Source of the DNA: Octadecabacter sp.
GTDB taxonomy: Bacteria > Pseudomonadota > Alphaproteobacteria > Rhodobacterales > Rhodobacteraceae
DNA length: 5,184 nucleotides
Direction of reading: 5' to 3'
Assembly (NCBI GenBank): GCA_003533975.1
Contig: DQCL01000046.1
Location: 1,709 to 6,892, forward strand
Below are positions 1-4,758 of this stretch, piece after piece. Made by a program: the position numbers and the translations under genes. Within the stretch, counting starts at the first letter, position 1; each line of letters begins with the position of its first letter. The notes under the pieces were generated by a model. That model made no database searches and was not told where the DNA came from. It worked only from the letters and a program-made list of their open reading frames with translations.

Positions 1-534
1 TTCTCTGTGTTCTTCACGGGCTTTTCCGGCTCCGGCAAATCCACCATCGCCAACGCTTTGATGGTGAAACTGATGGAAATGGGCGGTCGTCCTGTGACGC
101 TTCTTGATGGCGATATTGTGCGCAAAAACCTGTCGTCCGAGTTGGGTTTCTCCAAGGAACACCGCGATCTCAACATTCGTCGCATCGGCTATGTCGCGTC
201 TGAAATCACCAAGAACGGCGGCATCGCGATCTGTGCGCCAATCGCACCCTACGCAACCACCCGCCGTGCAGTTCGTGAAGACATCGAAGCCTTTGGTGCC
301 TTCATCGAGGTCCATGTCGCGACCTCCATCGAGGAATGCGAACGCCGTGACCGCAAGGGCCTTTATAAGCTGGCGCGTGAAGGCAAAATCAAGGAATTTA
401 CAGGTATTTCAGACCCTTACGATGTTCCTGCGAACCCCGAATTGTCTGTTGAAACCGAAAACGTCGAAGTGGACAACTGCGCGCATCAGGTCATCCTGAA
501 GCTGGAATCAATGGGCTTGATCGCTGCGGAATAA
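1..534 (+). CDS. cysC: Adenylylsulfate (APS) kinase domain, 3' part; probably C-terminus of a bifunctional Sat/CysC protein
   Basis: APS kinase phosphorylates adenylyl sulfate with ATP to give PAPS, the second activation step of cytoplasmic sulfate assimilation. The frame is open from the first base and ends at TAA 532-534, leaving 177 residues with the true start outside the window. The Walker A loop GFSGSGKST is at visible residues 7-15. It is followed by LLDGD, the LGFS..DR..NIRRIG block typical of APS kinases, and the KGLYK.AR.G...FTGI.DPY segment that closes the active site. The P-loop sits right at the left edge, and motif wording such as NGGIAICAPIAPY resembles the kinase domain of sulfate adenylyltransferase/APS-kinase fusions common in Rhodobacteraceae. 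I therefore infer a Sat domain upstream, but a stand-alone CysC with a short missing N-terminus is also possible. The internal GTG at 7 is not a plausible start because the P-loop strand begins before it. The gene ends about 36 nt before a strong hairpin terminator. Confidence 0.93.
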   Translation, partial: FSVFFTGFSGSGKSTIANALMVKLMEMGGRPVTLLDGDIVRKNLSSELGFSKEHRDLNIRRIGYVASEITKNGGIAICAPIAPYATTRRAVREDIEAFGAFIEVHVATSIEECERRDRKGLYKLAREGKIKEFTGISDPYDVPANPELSVETENVEVDNCAHQVILKLESMGLIAAE

Positions 535-570
535 GACACGGCACGCAGGTCCTGAACGGGGCCTTAGAAA

Positions 571-610
571 CGAAAAGGGGCGCAGGTCATCCGACTTGCG
601 CCCTTTTTCG
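571..610. terminator. Bidirectional intrinsic terminator between cysC and the DUF1150 gene
   Basis: Arms 571-588 and 593-610 pair over 18 bp around a 4-nt loop (589-592, ATCC), with only two G-U wobbles on the + strand. The GC-rich core GGGCGC is flanked by A-runs on the left and T-runs on the right (TTTTT 604-608). An oligo-U tail is therefore made in either direction. It lies between the forward cysC end (534) and the reverse DUF1150 end (652), so it can serve both convergent transcripts. Confidence 0.88.
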
Positions 611-651
611 TGAATAGGCCGTGGTTAAAACACCAAGGCCAAGCTCAAATC

Positions 652-876
652 TTAGTGCACCGTCACAGGGCGCATATCGTTCTGGCGCGCCAAAACGAAC
701 GCCATGTCGCGATCAGCGACCAACGCCAATTGCTGGCCCTCGCTGTCATGCACCGCGAACAACTGTTCACGATCCCCAGCCGCTTCGCGCACATCATCAG
801 GCAGTCCAGCAACATCAACGGATTTCACGTAAACAACGCGATCCCCCAGATCGGCAAAATTGAATTTCGTATCCAT
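652..876 (-). CDS. DUF1150 family small protein (function unknown)
   Basis: A 74-aa protein reading MDTKFNFADLGDRVVYVKSV at its start, ending at TAA (complement 652-654). The sequence pattern (an N-terminal segment leading to RVVYVK, then LP.D...AAGDREQLFAVHD..GQQLALV.DRD.AFVLARQND) matches the alphaproteobacterial DUF1150 family as I remember it. No biochemical role is known to me. There is no signal peptide or membrane segment, so it is probably cytoplasmic. The start lies 3 nt after the hsp20 stop, and its ribosome binding site AAGGAAGGG is formed by the last hsp20 codons (complement of 883-893). This implies co-transcription and possibly translational coupling with hsp20, and suggests a stress-linked role. 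The length is usual for the family and nothing suggests truncation. Confidence 0.85.
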   Translation of the reverse strand: MDTKFNFADLGDRVVYVKSVDVAGLPDDVREAAGDREQLFAVHDSEGQQLALVADRDMAFVLARQNDMRPVTVH

Positions 877-879
877 AAC

Positions 880-1293
880 TTAGCCCTTCCTTATGTTGAT
901 TTTTTGAACCACCGAATCCGGCACAGCCCGCGTCAGATCAACGTGCAGCAACCCGTTTTCCGTAACCGCCTCGCCCACATCGACCCCTTCGGCCAACACA
1001 AACGAACGCTGGAACTGACGCGCAGCGATTCCGCGGTGCAAGAACACGCGCCCCTCGCTGTCATCGCGCTGGCGCCCGCGGATCACCAACTGATTGTCCT
1101 CAACGGTAATCGCAAGTTCATCATCGCCAAATCCCGCGACGGCCAACGTAATGCGGTAAGACGTCTGTGAGGTTTGTTCAATATTGTAAGGGGGGTAGCT
1201 GTCATTGCCGGACTTGGCGGTGCGTTCCACCAGCCGTTCCAGCTCTTCAAACCCTAAAAGGAACGGGTGCGTTCCCAACGTCAATTTTGTCAT
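880..1293 (-). CDS. Hsp20 / IbpA-like small heat-shock protein
   Basis: A 137-aa class A small heat-shock protein, an ATP-independent holdase that binds unfolding proteins and aggregates in the cytoplasm and passes them to DnaK/ClpB. The first 32 residues are a short N-terminal arm. The alpha-crystallin domain opens with YPPYNIEQ (33-40), continues through the AVAGF.DDELAITVEDN..V.RG core, and closes with the NGLLHVDL signature (113-120), a variant of the A-x-x-x-N-G-V-L motif. The C-terminal tail carries an I-N-I (I-x-I) oligomerisation motif at 132-134. The ATG at 1293 has AAGGA 8 nt upstream. The gene is the first of a two-gene unit with the DUF1150 gene. Upstream on the same strand are a near-consensus RpoH promoter and a ROSE-like hairpin that pairs with the Shine-Dalgarno, so control at both transcription and translation is likely. 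The gene could be called ibpA or hspD; the exact symbol cannot be set from sequence alone. Confidence 0.95.
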   Translation of the reverse strand: MTKLTLGTHPFLLGFEELERLVERTAKSGNDSYPPYNIEQTSQTSYRITLAVAGFGDDELAITVEDNQLVIRGRQRDDSEGRVFLHRGIAARQFQRSFVLAEGVDVGEAVTENGLLHVDLTRAVPDSVVQKINIRKG

Positions 1294-1298
1294 GCGAC

Positions 1299-1321
1299 AC
1301 GTCCTTATCTTAAGCGACCGT
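1299..1321 (-). promoter_or_regulatory. ROSE-like RNA thermometer hairpin over the hsp20 Shine-Dalgarno
   Basis: In the hsp20 leader (reverse strand) the segment GUCGCUUA / AGA / UAAGGAC folds into a hairpin. GUC pairs with GAC, CUUA pairs with UAAG, and a single G is left bulged (complement of 1315). A further AC/GU pair extends the base after a second bulged G (complement of 1319). UCGCU thus lies opposite the AAGGA ribosome binding site, matching the UYGCU motif with bulged G that defines ROSE thermometers of alphaproteobacterial small heat-shock genes. AUG follows 8 nt after the Shine-Dalgarno. The pairing is seen directly; temperature response is inferred from the family. Confidence 0.72.
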
Positions 1322-1357
1322 CAATCGTGCAGCCCCATTATGGCGACTACACCAAAA

Positions 1358-1386
1358 ATATGGGGTCCAAAGCAGCGCGATGCAAG
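1358..1386 (-). promoter_or_regulatory. RpoH (sigma-32) heat-shock promoter of hsp20
   Basis: On the reverse strand, CTTGCAT (complement of 1380-1386), a 14-nt spacer and CCCCATAT (complement of 1358-1365) match the sigma-32 consensus CTTGAAA - 11 to 16 nt - CCCCATNT. The -10 is perfect and the -35 keeps the critical CTTG. Transcription would start near 1350, giving a leader of about 58 nt that contains the ROSE-like hairpin. Confidence 0.75.
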
Positions 1387-1407
1387 GTCACAGGATGCGG
1401 TTTTCCT

Positions 1408-1435
1408 TTGAAAAATCGCATTTCGCGCGTACATT
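1408..1435 (+). promoter_or_regulatory. Possible housekeeping promoter of the YdcH/DUF465 gene
   Basis: TTGAAA (1408-1413), a 16-nt spacer and TACATT (1430-1435) resemble a sigma-70 promoter, matching 5/6 at the -35 and 4/6 at the -10, about 40 nt before the ATG at 1477. It lies back to back with the hsp20 heat-shock promoter, with only about 20 bp between the two -35 elements. The match is modest and needs start-site mapping. Confidence 0.35.
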
Positions 1436-1476
1436 CCTGTTTCGGGGCACCCCAGAGCAAATTGATCGGACAGATA

Positions 1477-1695
1477 ATGAACAGCAGCGCGCGGATGGAA
1501 CAGCTTGAAGTGTTGCGCGTCCAGCTCGGGGTTTTGCGCCAAGAACACCGTGATCTTGATGACGCCATTCACGCGCTTCAAGACACCGGCAAGGCCGATA
1601 TGCTGACGATCAAACGCCTCAAAAAGCAAAAGCTGTGCCTCAAGGATAAAATTGCCGTTCTAGAAGACCGTATCACGCCGGATATTATCGCCTGA
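1477..1695 (+). CDS. YdcH / DUF465 family small coiled-coil protein
   Basis: A 72-aa charged, largely helical protein. The region EVLRVQLGVLRQEHRDLDDAI (7-28, written loosely) and the C-terminal stretch RLKKQKLCLKDKIAVLEDRI form two heptad-rich helices joined near residues 32-38. The LKKQKL.LKD.I motif is diagnostic of DUF465 (YdcH), a family of antiparallel helical hairpins whose role is not established. There is no signal or membrane segment, so it is presumably cytoplasmic. The frame stays open upstream to 1267, but that extension runs through the hsp20 promoter and reads as non-protein, and family members are about 55-75 aa. ATG 1477 (preceded by a weak GGA) is therefore chosen, with ATG 1495 as an alternative. 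It is followed 56 nt later by purE on the same strand, so partial read-through into purEK is possible. Confidence 0.85.
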   Translation: MNSSARMEQLEVLRVQLGVLRQEHRDLDDAIHALQDTGKADMLTIKRLKKQKLCLKDKIAVLEDRITPDIIA

Positions 1696-1723
1696 TTGCA
1701 CCCTGACGTGCGGGCGCTATAAC
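1696..1723 (+). promoter_or_regulatory. Possible promoter of purEK
   Basis: TTGCAC (1696-1701), a 16-nt spacer and TATAAC (1718-1723) sit immediately after the stop codon of the YdcH gene. The -10 matches TATAAT at 5 of 6 positions, while the -35 keeps only the TTG. Transcription would begin near 1730, leaving a roughly 20-nt leader with AAGG (about 1738-1741) as the purE ribosome binding site. I see no operator palindrome here. Confidence 0.4.
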
Positions 1724-1751
1724 GGCCCTCATAGATATAAGGCGCAAAATC

Positions 1752-2237
1752 ATGACCCCTACCGTTGGCATTATCATGGGCAGCCAGTCCGACTGGCCCA
1801 CAATGCGCGAAGCTGCGACCATTCTGGATGAGCTCGGCATTTCCTATGAGGCAAAGATCGTTTCCGCCCACCGCACCCCCGACCGCCTTTGGGCCTATGG
1901 TAAAGAGGCCGCAGGACGTGGCCTTCAGGTTATCATTGCTGGTGCTGGCGGTGCGGCGCACCTGCCCGGCATGATGGCGTCCAAAACCCGCATCCCTGTG
2001 GTTGGTGTGCCGATACAGACCAAAGCCCTCTCCGGCGTCGACAGCCTGTATTCTATCGTTCAAATGCCCAAAGGCTTCCCCGTGGCAACCATGGCAATCG
2101 GTGCTGCAGGTGCTGCCAACGCGGGCCTCATGGCCGCTGGCATCCTTGCGCTACAAGACCCGAATCTCGCCCAGCGTCTAGATGCGTGGCGCAACGCCCT
2201 TTCAGCCTCAATTGCGGATGAACCATCTGATGACTAA
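1752..2237 (+). CDS. purE: N5-carboxyaminoimidazole ribonucleotide mutase, catalytic subunit PurE (class I)
   Basis: A 161-aa enzyme that moves the carboxylate of N5-CAIR to carbon 4, giving CAIR in cytoplasmic de novo purine synthesis. Class I motifs are all present in order: GSQSDWP (10-16), where the substrate phosphate binds; SAHRTP (38-43) with the catalytic His40; [12 protein letters not shown] (63-74) with His70; and the VVGVPI strand followed by the [16 protein letters not shown] loop. The length is typical for class I PurE. The ATG at 1752 is preceded by AAGG about 10 nt upstream, and the next residues begin the first beta strand, so the start is secure. The stop TAA (2235-2237) overlaps the start of purK by 8 nt, which is classic translational coupling. 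The presence of purK agrees with the two-enzyme bacterial route rather than a class II PurE that uses AIR and CO2 directly. Confidence 0.97.
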   Translation: MTPTVGIIMGSQSDWPTMREAATILDELGISYEAKIVSAHRTPDRLWAYGKEAAGRGLQVIIAGAGGAAHLPGMMASKTRIPVVGVPIQTKALSGVDSLYSIVQMPKGFPVATMAIGAAGAANAGLMAAGILALQDPNLAQRLDAWRNALSASIADEPSDD

Positions 2238-3303
2238 CCCTCTCAATACCGGCGCGACTATCGGCATCCTTGGGGGGGGGCAATTAGGCCGCATGCTGTC
2301 CGTCGCCGCGTCCCGCCTTGGCTTCAAAACCTGCATCTTCGAACCAAACGCAAATTGCCCCGCCTCCCACGTTGCCCACACGCACATCATGGCGGACTAT
2401 TCCGACACCGCTGCGTTGACCAAATTCGCGAACGCTTGTGATGTCGTTACCTATGAATTCGAGAACATCCCGACCCAAGCGCTGGATGTGATTGAGGCAA
2501 TCGCGCCGATCCACCCCAACCGGAACGCCCTCGCCACGTCGCAAGACCGCTTTCTGGAAAAGAACTTCCTCACACGCATTGGCCTGACAACCGCACCATT
2601 CGCCGCTGTCGACACAGCCGAGGGCCTGCAACAAGCAATAGACCAAATCAGCACGCCTGCGATCCTGAAAACGCGTCGTTTGGGCTATGATGGCAAAGGC
2701 CAATCCCGCTTAATGTCCCCCACTGATGCAGAGCAAGCCATCACAGATATGGCTGGCGCACAGGCCGTTCTTGAAGGCTTTATCGACTTCTCAATCGAAG
2801 TGTCCGTTATCGGAACACGCAGTGCGGACGGCGCAATCTCCTGTTTTGACCCCGGTGAAAACGTCCACAAAAACGGCATATTGCACACCACCACCGTGCC
2901 CGCAGCACTTACCCCGTCCCAACGCACTGACGCGGTTTTGCTCACGGCCAACATCCTGAACGCGCTGGAGTATGTCGGCACCATGGGGGTTGAGCTTTTC
3001 GTCACGCCAAACGGCTTTATCGTCAACGAAATCGCGCCGCGTGTTCACAATTCCGGCCACTGGACACAAGCCGCCTGCACCGTGGATCAGTTCGAACAGC
3101 ACATCCGCGCGATCGCAGGCTGGCCCTTGGGCGATGGCAGCCGCCACTCAAATGCCGTGATGGAAAACCTCATCGGTGACGATGTCGATCGCATCCCGGA
3201 CATCGCGAAAACCAACGCCGAAATCCATCTCTATGGCAAAGCCGACGCCAAGAAAGGCCGCAAAATGGGCCACATCAACACCATTACAGGTCCCGCAAGT
3301 TAA
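2230..3303 (+). CDS. purK: N5-carboxyaminoimidazole ribonucleotide synthase, ATPase subunit PurK
   Basis: A 357-aa ATP-grasp enzyme that carboxylates AIR with ATP and bicarbonate to N5-CAIR, the substrate of PurE encoded just upstream. Visible blocks: N-terminal fold [12 protein letters not shown] (11-22); TYEFENIP (74-81); the QDR..EK.FL segment (105-114); the ATP-binding [12 protein letters not shown] (147-158); the E..I.F..E.SVIG strand (182-195); and the PurK signature [15 protein letters not shown] (266-280) supplying metal and substrate ligands. The short C-terminal domain ends with RKMGHI (344-349). ATG 2230 is chosen because it overlaps the purE stop (ATGACTAA) and fits the family start. 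ATG 2218 is in frame but lacks any ribosome site. Codons 15-17 are GGG GGG GGG, forming a nine-G run (2272-2280) that could slip during replication. The gene ends convergently with the downstream hydrolase gene. Confidence 0.97.
   Translation: MTNPLNTGATIGILGGGQLGRMLSVAASRLGFKTCIFEPNANCPASHVAHTHIMADYSDTAALTKFANACDVVTYEFENIPTQALDVIEAIAPIHPNRNALATSQDRFLEKNFLTRIGLTTAPFAAVDTAEGLQQAIDQISTPAILKTRRLGYDGKGQSRLMSPTDAEQAITDMAGAQAVLEGFIDFSIEVSVIGTRSADGAISCFDPGENVHKNGILHTTTVPAALTPSQRTDAVLLTANILNALEYVGTMGVELFVTPNGFIVNEIAPRVHNSGHWTQAACTVDQFEQHIRAIAGWPLGDGSRHSNAVMENLIGDDVDRIPDIAKTNAEIHLYGKADAKKGRKMGHINTITGPAS
2272..2280 (+). repeat. Nine-G homopolymer inside purK
   Basis: Nine consecutive G bases encode the three glycines of the ILGGGQLG loop. 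Mixed glycine codons would avoid this run. It is a potential slippage site, and a sequencing-error site, near the gene start. Confidence 0.9.
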
Positions 3304-3335
3304 GCACCTTGCCTTTGTCTTTGTCATGAAAATAT

Positions 3336-3369
3336 CCCGGGGAGCGCGCAGCGCGGGGCAGCGCCCCTC
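3336..3369. terminator. GC-rich palindromic region between convergent purK and hydrolase genes
   Basis: This 34-bp stretch contains several overlapping inverted repeats. GGGGC AGC GCCCC is at 3355-3367, GCGC GCA GCGC at 3344-3354, and GGG-A-GCGC (3340-3347) can pair with GCGCCCC (3361-3367). On the reverse strand the stem is followed by GATATTTTC, a moderate U-tract, so it could terminate the hydrolase transcript. On the forward strand no T-run follows, so purK termination here would be weaker or need Rho. Similar GC-rich palindromes ending in CCCGGGATATTTT are, from memory, common between Rhodobacteraceae genes, so it may be a dispersed intergenic element. Confidence 0.5.
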
Positions 3370-4089
3370 TTACTGAAACCCGAACATCACGCCGCTCAAG
3401 GTCAGGCTTCGGTCAAACTGCCCGTCCCTTAAGAACGCCATCACTTGGCGCATCACCAGCGGATTGTTCATCATGAACGTATGGGTCACGGGCAACGTAA
3501 GATGGTCACGCATACCTTCCAGCCGCGTTGACGCCACCGATACCTTCCCGTCATCTGCCCCGTCAATCAGGCTGGAATAATAGGCATTCAGGGACCGATC
3601 CCCTGCAATAATCCCCAGATCATAGCCCGGCCACTCAAGGCTCAGCGGTGCGCCATCCGTGCTTAGCTGCATCCCTGCTGGCCCGTTGATCCACTCGAAC
3701 GGCTCTAATTCCCCTAGAATATCAACAAGTTGCGACCCGTCATTCGGTGGCCCCAACATAACAACACGCCCCATCATCACAGGCCGCGCATCCGCAAGAT
3801 ACACACGCACCAAAATGCCGCCCATCGAATGGGTCACAAAATGCACTCTGCGATTGCCGCAGGCAGCCACCGCTTGCGGGACATTCCCCGCCACCAATGT
3901 CTGGATATCGGCGCTGGTGGACGGGTAGCCGTTGTTGACGACCATATAGCCTTCAAGCTCCAACATTTCCTCAAGCGCCAGAAACGATGTTTCCGTTCGC
4001 GCCAACCCGTGCAGCAACACAACACAGTCCTCCGCAGCCGCTGCAAGCGGGGCGAGGATCAACCAGAACGCGATGAATAGTCTTTTCAT
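3370..4089 (-). CDS. Secreted alpha/beta hydrolase (lipase/esterase-like)
   Basis: A 239-aa predicted serine hydrolase with an export signal. Residues 1-19 ([19 protein letters not shown]) form a short positively charged start, a hydrophobic core and an alanine-rich cleavage region before EDC. The mature enzyme is thus probably periplasmic or released. The fold starts with [10 protein letters not shown] (oxyanion HG at 27-28). The nucleophile elbow VTHSMGG puts the catalytic Ser at 88 (T-H-S-M-G instead of strict GxSxG). GADDGKVSV supplies the likely Asp180, and LPVTHTFMM supplies His203. Cys22 and Cys77 could form a disulfide. Overall it resembles EstA/PGAP1-type lipases that lack a large lid; the substrate is unknown. 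ATG 4089 is chosen because the signal peptide begins there. The frame extends to a TTG at 4152, but that would bury the signal. GGGGA lies unusually close to the ATG. It is divergent from the Nudix gene and convergent with purK. Confidence 0.85.
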   Translation of the reverse strand: MKRLFIAFWLILAPLAAAAEDCVVLLHGLARTETSFLALEEMLELEGYMVVNNGYPSTSADIQTLVAGNVPQAVAACGNRRVHFVTHSMGGILVRVYLADARPVMMGRVVMLGPPNDGSQLVDILGELEPFEWINGPAGMQLSTDGAPLSLEWPGYDLGIIAGDRSLNAYYSSLIDGADDGKVSVASTRLEGMRDHLTLPVTHTFMMNNPLVMRQVMAFLRDGQFDRSLTLSGVMFGFQ

Positions 4090-4127
4090 ATCCCCAACAT
4101 AGGCGATCTCGCCGAATTGATAAGGTC

Positions 4128-4156
4128 TGGCTTGCCTGACCTTTCGCCGCAAGCCA
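4128..4156. repeat. 8-bp inverted repeat between the hydrolase and Nudix genes
   Basis: TGGCTTGC (4128-4135) and GCAAGCCA (4149-4156) are perfect inverted copies separated by 13 bp, about two helical turns centre to centre. They lie in the 77-bp divergent gap, 10 nt before the Nudix ATG. They could be an operator for a dimeric regulator or a leader hairpin that limits Nudix translation. Chance occurrence cannot be excluded. I find no convincing sigma-70 promoter in either direction here. Confidence 0.45.
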
Positions 4157-4166
4157 AGCTACGCCT

Positions 4167-4625
4167 ATGTCACATTCCAAAACACGTCCCGTCCGCATCG
4201 CCGCCCGCGCGATCATCCTGCATGAAGGTAAACTCTTGCTGGTGAACGCTTACAAAGGTCGTGGTGATTTGTGGTGTGCACCCGGTGGAGGGGCTGAAGC
4301 CCACCAAAGCCTCCCCGAAAACCTCGCCCGTGAGGTGATGGAAGAAACCGGGCTAACTGTCGCTGTGGGCGACCCTTGCCTATTGAACGAATTTCACGAC
4401 CCGCACGGAACGTTTCATCAGGTCGAAATCTTCTTTCGCTGCACGCTGGTCGCGGGCCAGCTGGATGATCAATGGCAAGACCCCGAACACATCGTCACTT
4501 TGCGCAAATGGGTCACGCGGGATGAAATGGCGGACCTTAAGGTGCGTCCGAAATCACTGGCTGCTGTCGCGTGGGGCGACAAAGGCGCATTGGTCTATGA
4601 CCCGCTTGAAGCGATTTTAAAGTAA
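4167..4625 (+). CDS. Nudix hydrolase domain protein
   Basis: A 152-aa cytoplasmic Nudix enzyme, a family that hydrolyses nucleoside diphosphates linked to other groups using divalent metal. The fold begins RIAARAIILHEGKLLLVNAYKG, followed by WCAPGGGAEAHQSL (36-49, counted approximately). The Nudix box ends REVMEETGL, keeping the R-E-U-x-E-E-x-G-U core and its metal-binding glutamates. The first Glu of the consensus GX5EX7REUXEEXGU is replaced by Gln (HQSL rather than GESL). The later EFHDPHGTFHQVEIFFRCTL region and a C-terminal W.DKGALVYDP segment do not let me name a substrate; an NUDT1-, MutT- or ADP-ribose-type role is all possible. ATG 4167 starts the domain cleanly, but no strong Shine-Dalgarno is visible, so expression may be modest or leaderless. 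The gene stands alone, divergent from the hydrolase gene and ending at a strong terminator convergent with groEL. Confidence 0.92.
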   Translation: MSHSKTRPVRIAARAIILHEGKLLLVNAYKGRGDLWCAPGGGAEAHQSLPENLAREVMEETGLTVAVGDPCLLNEFHDPHGTFHQVEIFFRCTLVAGQLDDQWQDPEHIVTLRKWVTRDEMADLKVRPKSLAAVAWGDKGALVYDPLEAILK

Positions 4626-4662
4626 CGAAAAAGGGCGCCCCGTTTGGGACGCCCTTCTTTTT
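4626..4662. terminator. Bidirectional intrinsic terminator between Nudix gene and groEL
   Basis: AAGGGCGCCCC (4631-4641) pairs with GGGACGCCCTT (4646-4656) around a GTTT loop, giving 10 bp with one mismatch, followed by CTTTTT (4657-4662) for the forward Nudix transcript. The left side carries GAAAAA, so the reverse strand reads a stem followed by TTTTTC and can also end the groEL transcript. The hairpin starts only a few bases after the Nudix stop codon and about 100 nt beyond the groEL stop. Confidence 0.9.
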
Positions 4663-4688
4663 GATTTGGCTCACGGGTCAAGTCCCTC

Positions 4689-4707
4689 GGCGTTTCTGCG
4701 AAACACC
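4689..4707 (-). other. Small hairpin in the groEL 3' untranslated region
   Basis: GGCGTTTC (4689-4696) and GAAACACC (4700-4707) can form an 8-bp stem with one wobble around a 3-nt loop. It lies between the groEL stop hairpin and the terminal terminator. No T-run follows, so it is not a terminator itself. Confidence 0.5.
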
Positions 4708-4723
4708 TTCCGACTTGCTTCCG

Positions 4724-4758
4724 TAAGTCACTTTTTCCTGTCGGAAAAGAGTGACTTA
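4724..4758 (-). other. Long hairpin incorporating the groEL stop codon
   Basis: TAAGTCACTTTTTCC (4724-4738) and GGAAAAGAGTGACTTA (4743-4758) pair over 15 bp with one bulged base and a TGTC loop. The groEL stop codon (complement of 4756-4758) forms the base of the stem. The T-rich stretch is inside the stem and none follows it, so this is not an ordinary intrinsic terminator. It may protect the groEL transcript from 3' exonucleases; that role is inferred. Confidence 0.7.

Noticed and set aside
535..570. Possible RNA gene or small peptide between cysC and the terminator
   Set aside because: There is no stable fold beyond a weak AGGTCC/GGGCCT pairing, no start with ribosome site, and no tRNA-like features.
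610..1170. Long forward open frame of about 186 codons
   Set aside because: It lies entirely antisense to the hsp20 and DUF1150 genes. Its translation has no recognisable family, whereas the reverse frames give clear family matches with ribosome sites.
1267..1476. N-terminal extension of the YdcH/DUF465 frame by 70 residues
   Set aside because: It would run through the hsp20 leader and its heat-shock promoter, has no family similarity, and exceeds the usual DUF465 length of about 55-75 aa.
1321..1629. Reverse open frame of about 102 codons opposite the YdcH gene
   Set aside because: It is a shadow frame without ribosome site or recognisable motifs, and it crosses the divergent promoter region.
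2182..2229. Upstream starts for purK (2182 or ATG 2218)
   Set aside because: They add residues that are only another reading of the purE 3' end and lack a ribosome binding site. ATG 2230 gives the usual ATGA-type overlap and the family-typical N-terminus.
3659..4080. Forward open frames inside the hydrolase gene
   Set aside because: They are antisense shadows of a gene with a signal peptide and a complete catalytic triad. Their translations show no family features.
4090..4152. TTG-initiated extension of the secreted hydrolase
   Set aside because: It would place 21 charged residues before a clear signal peptide that begins at ATG 4089.
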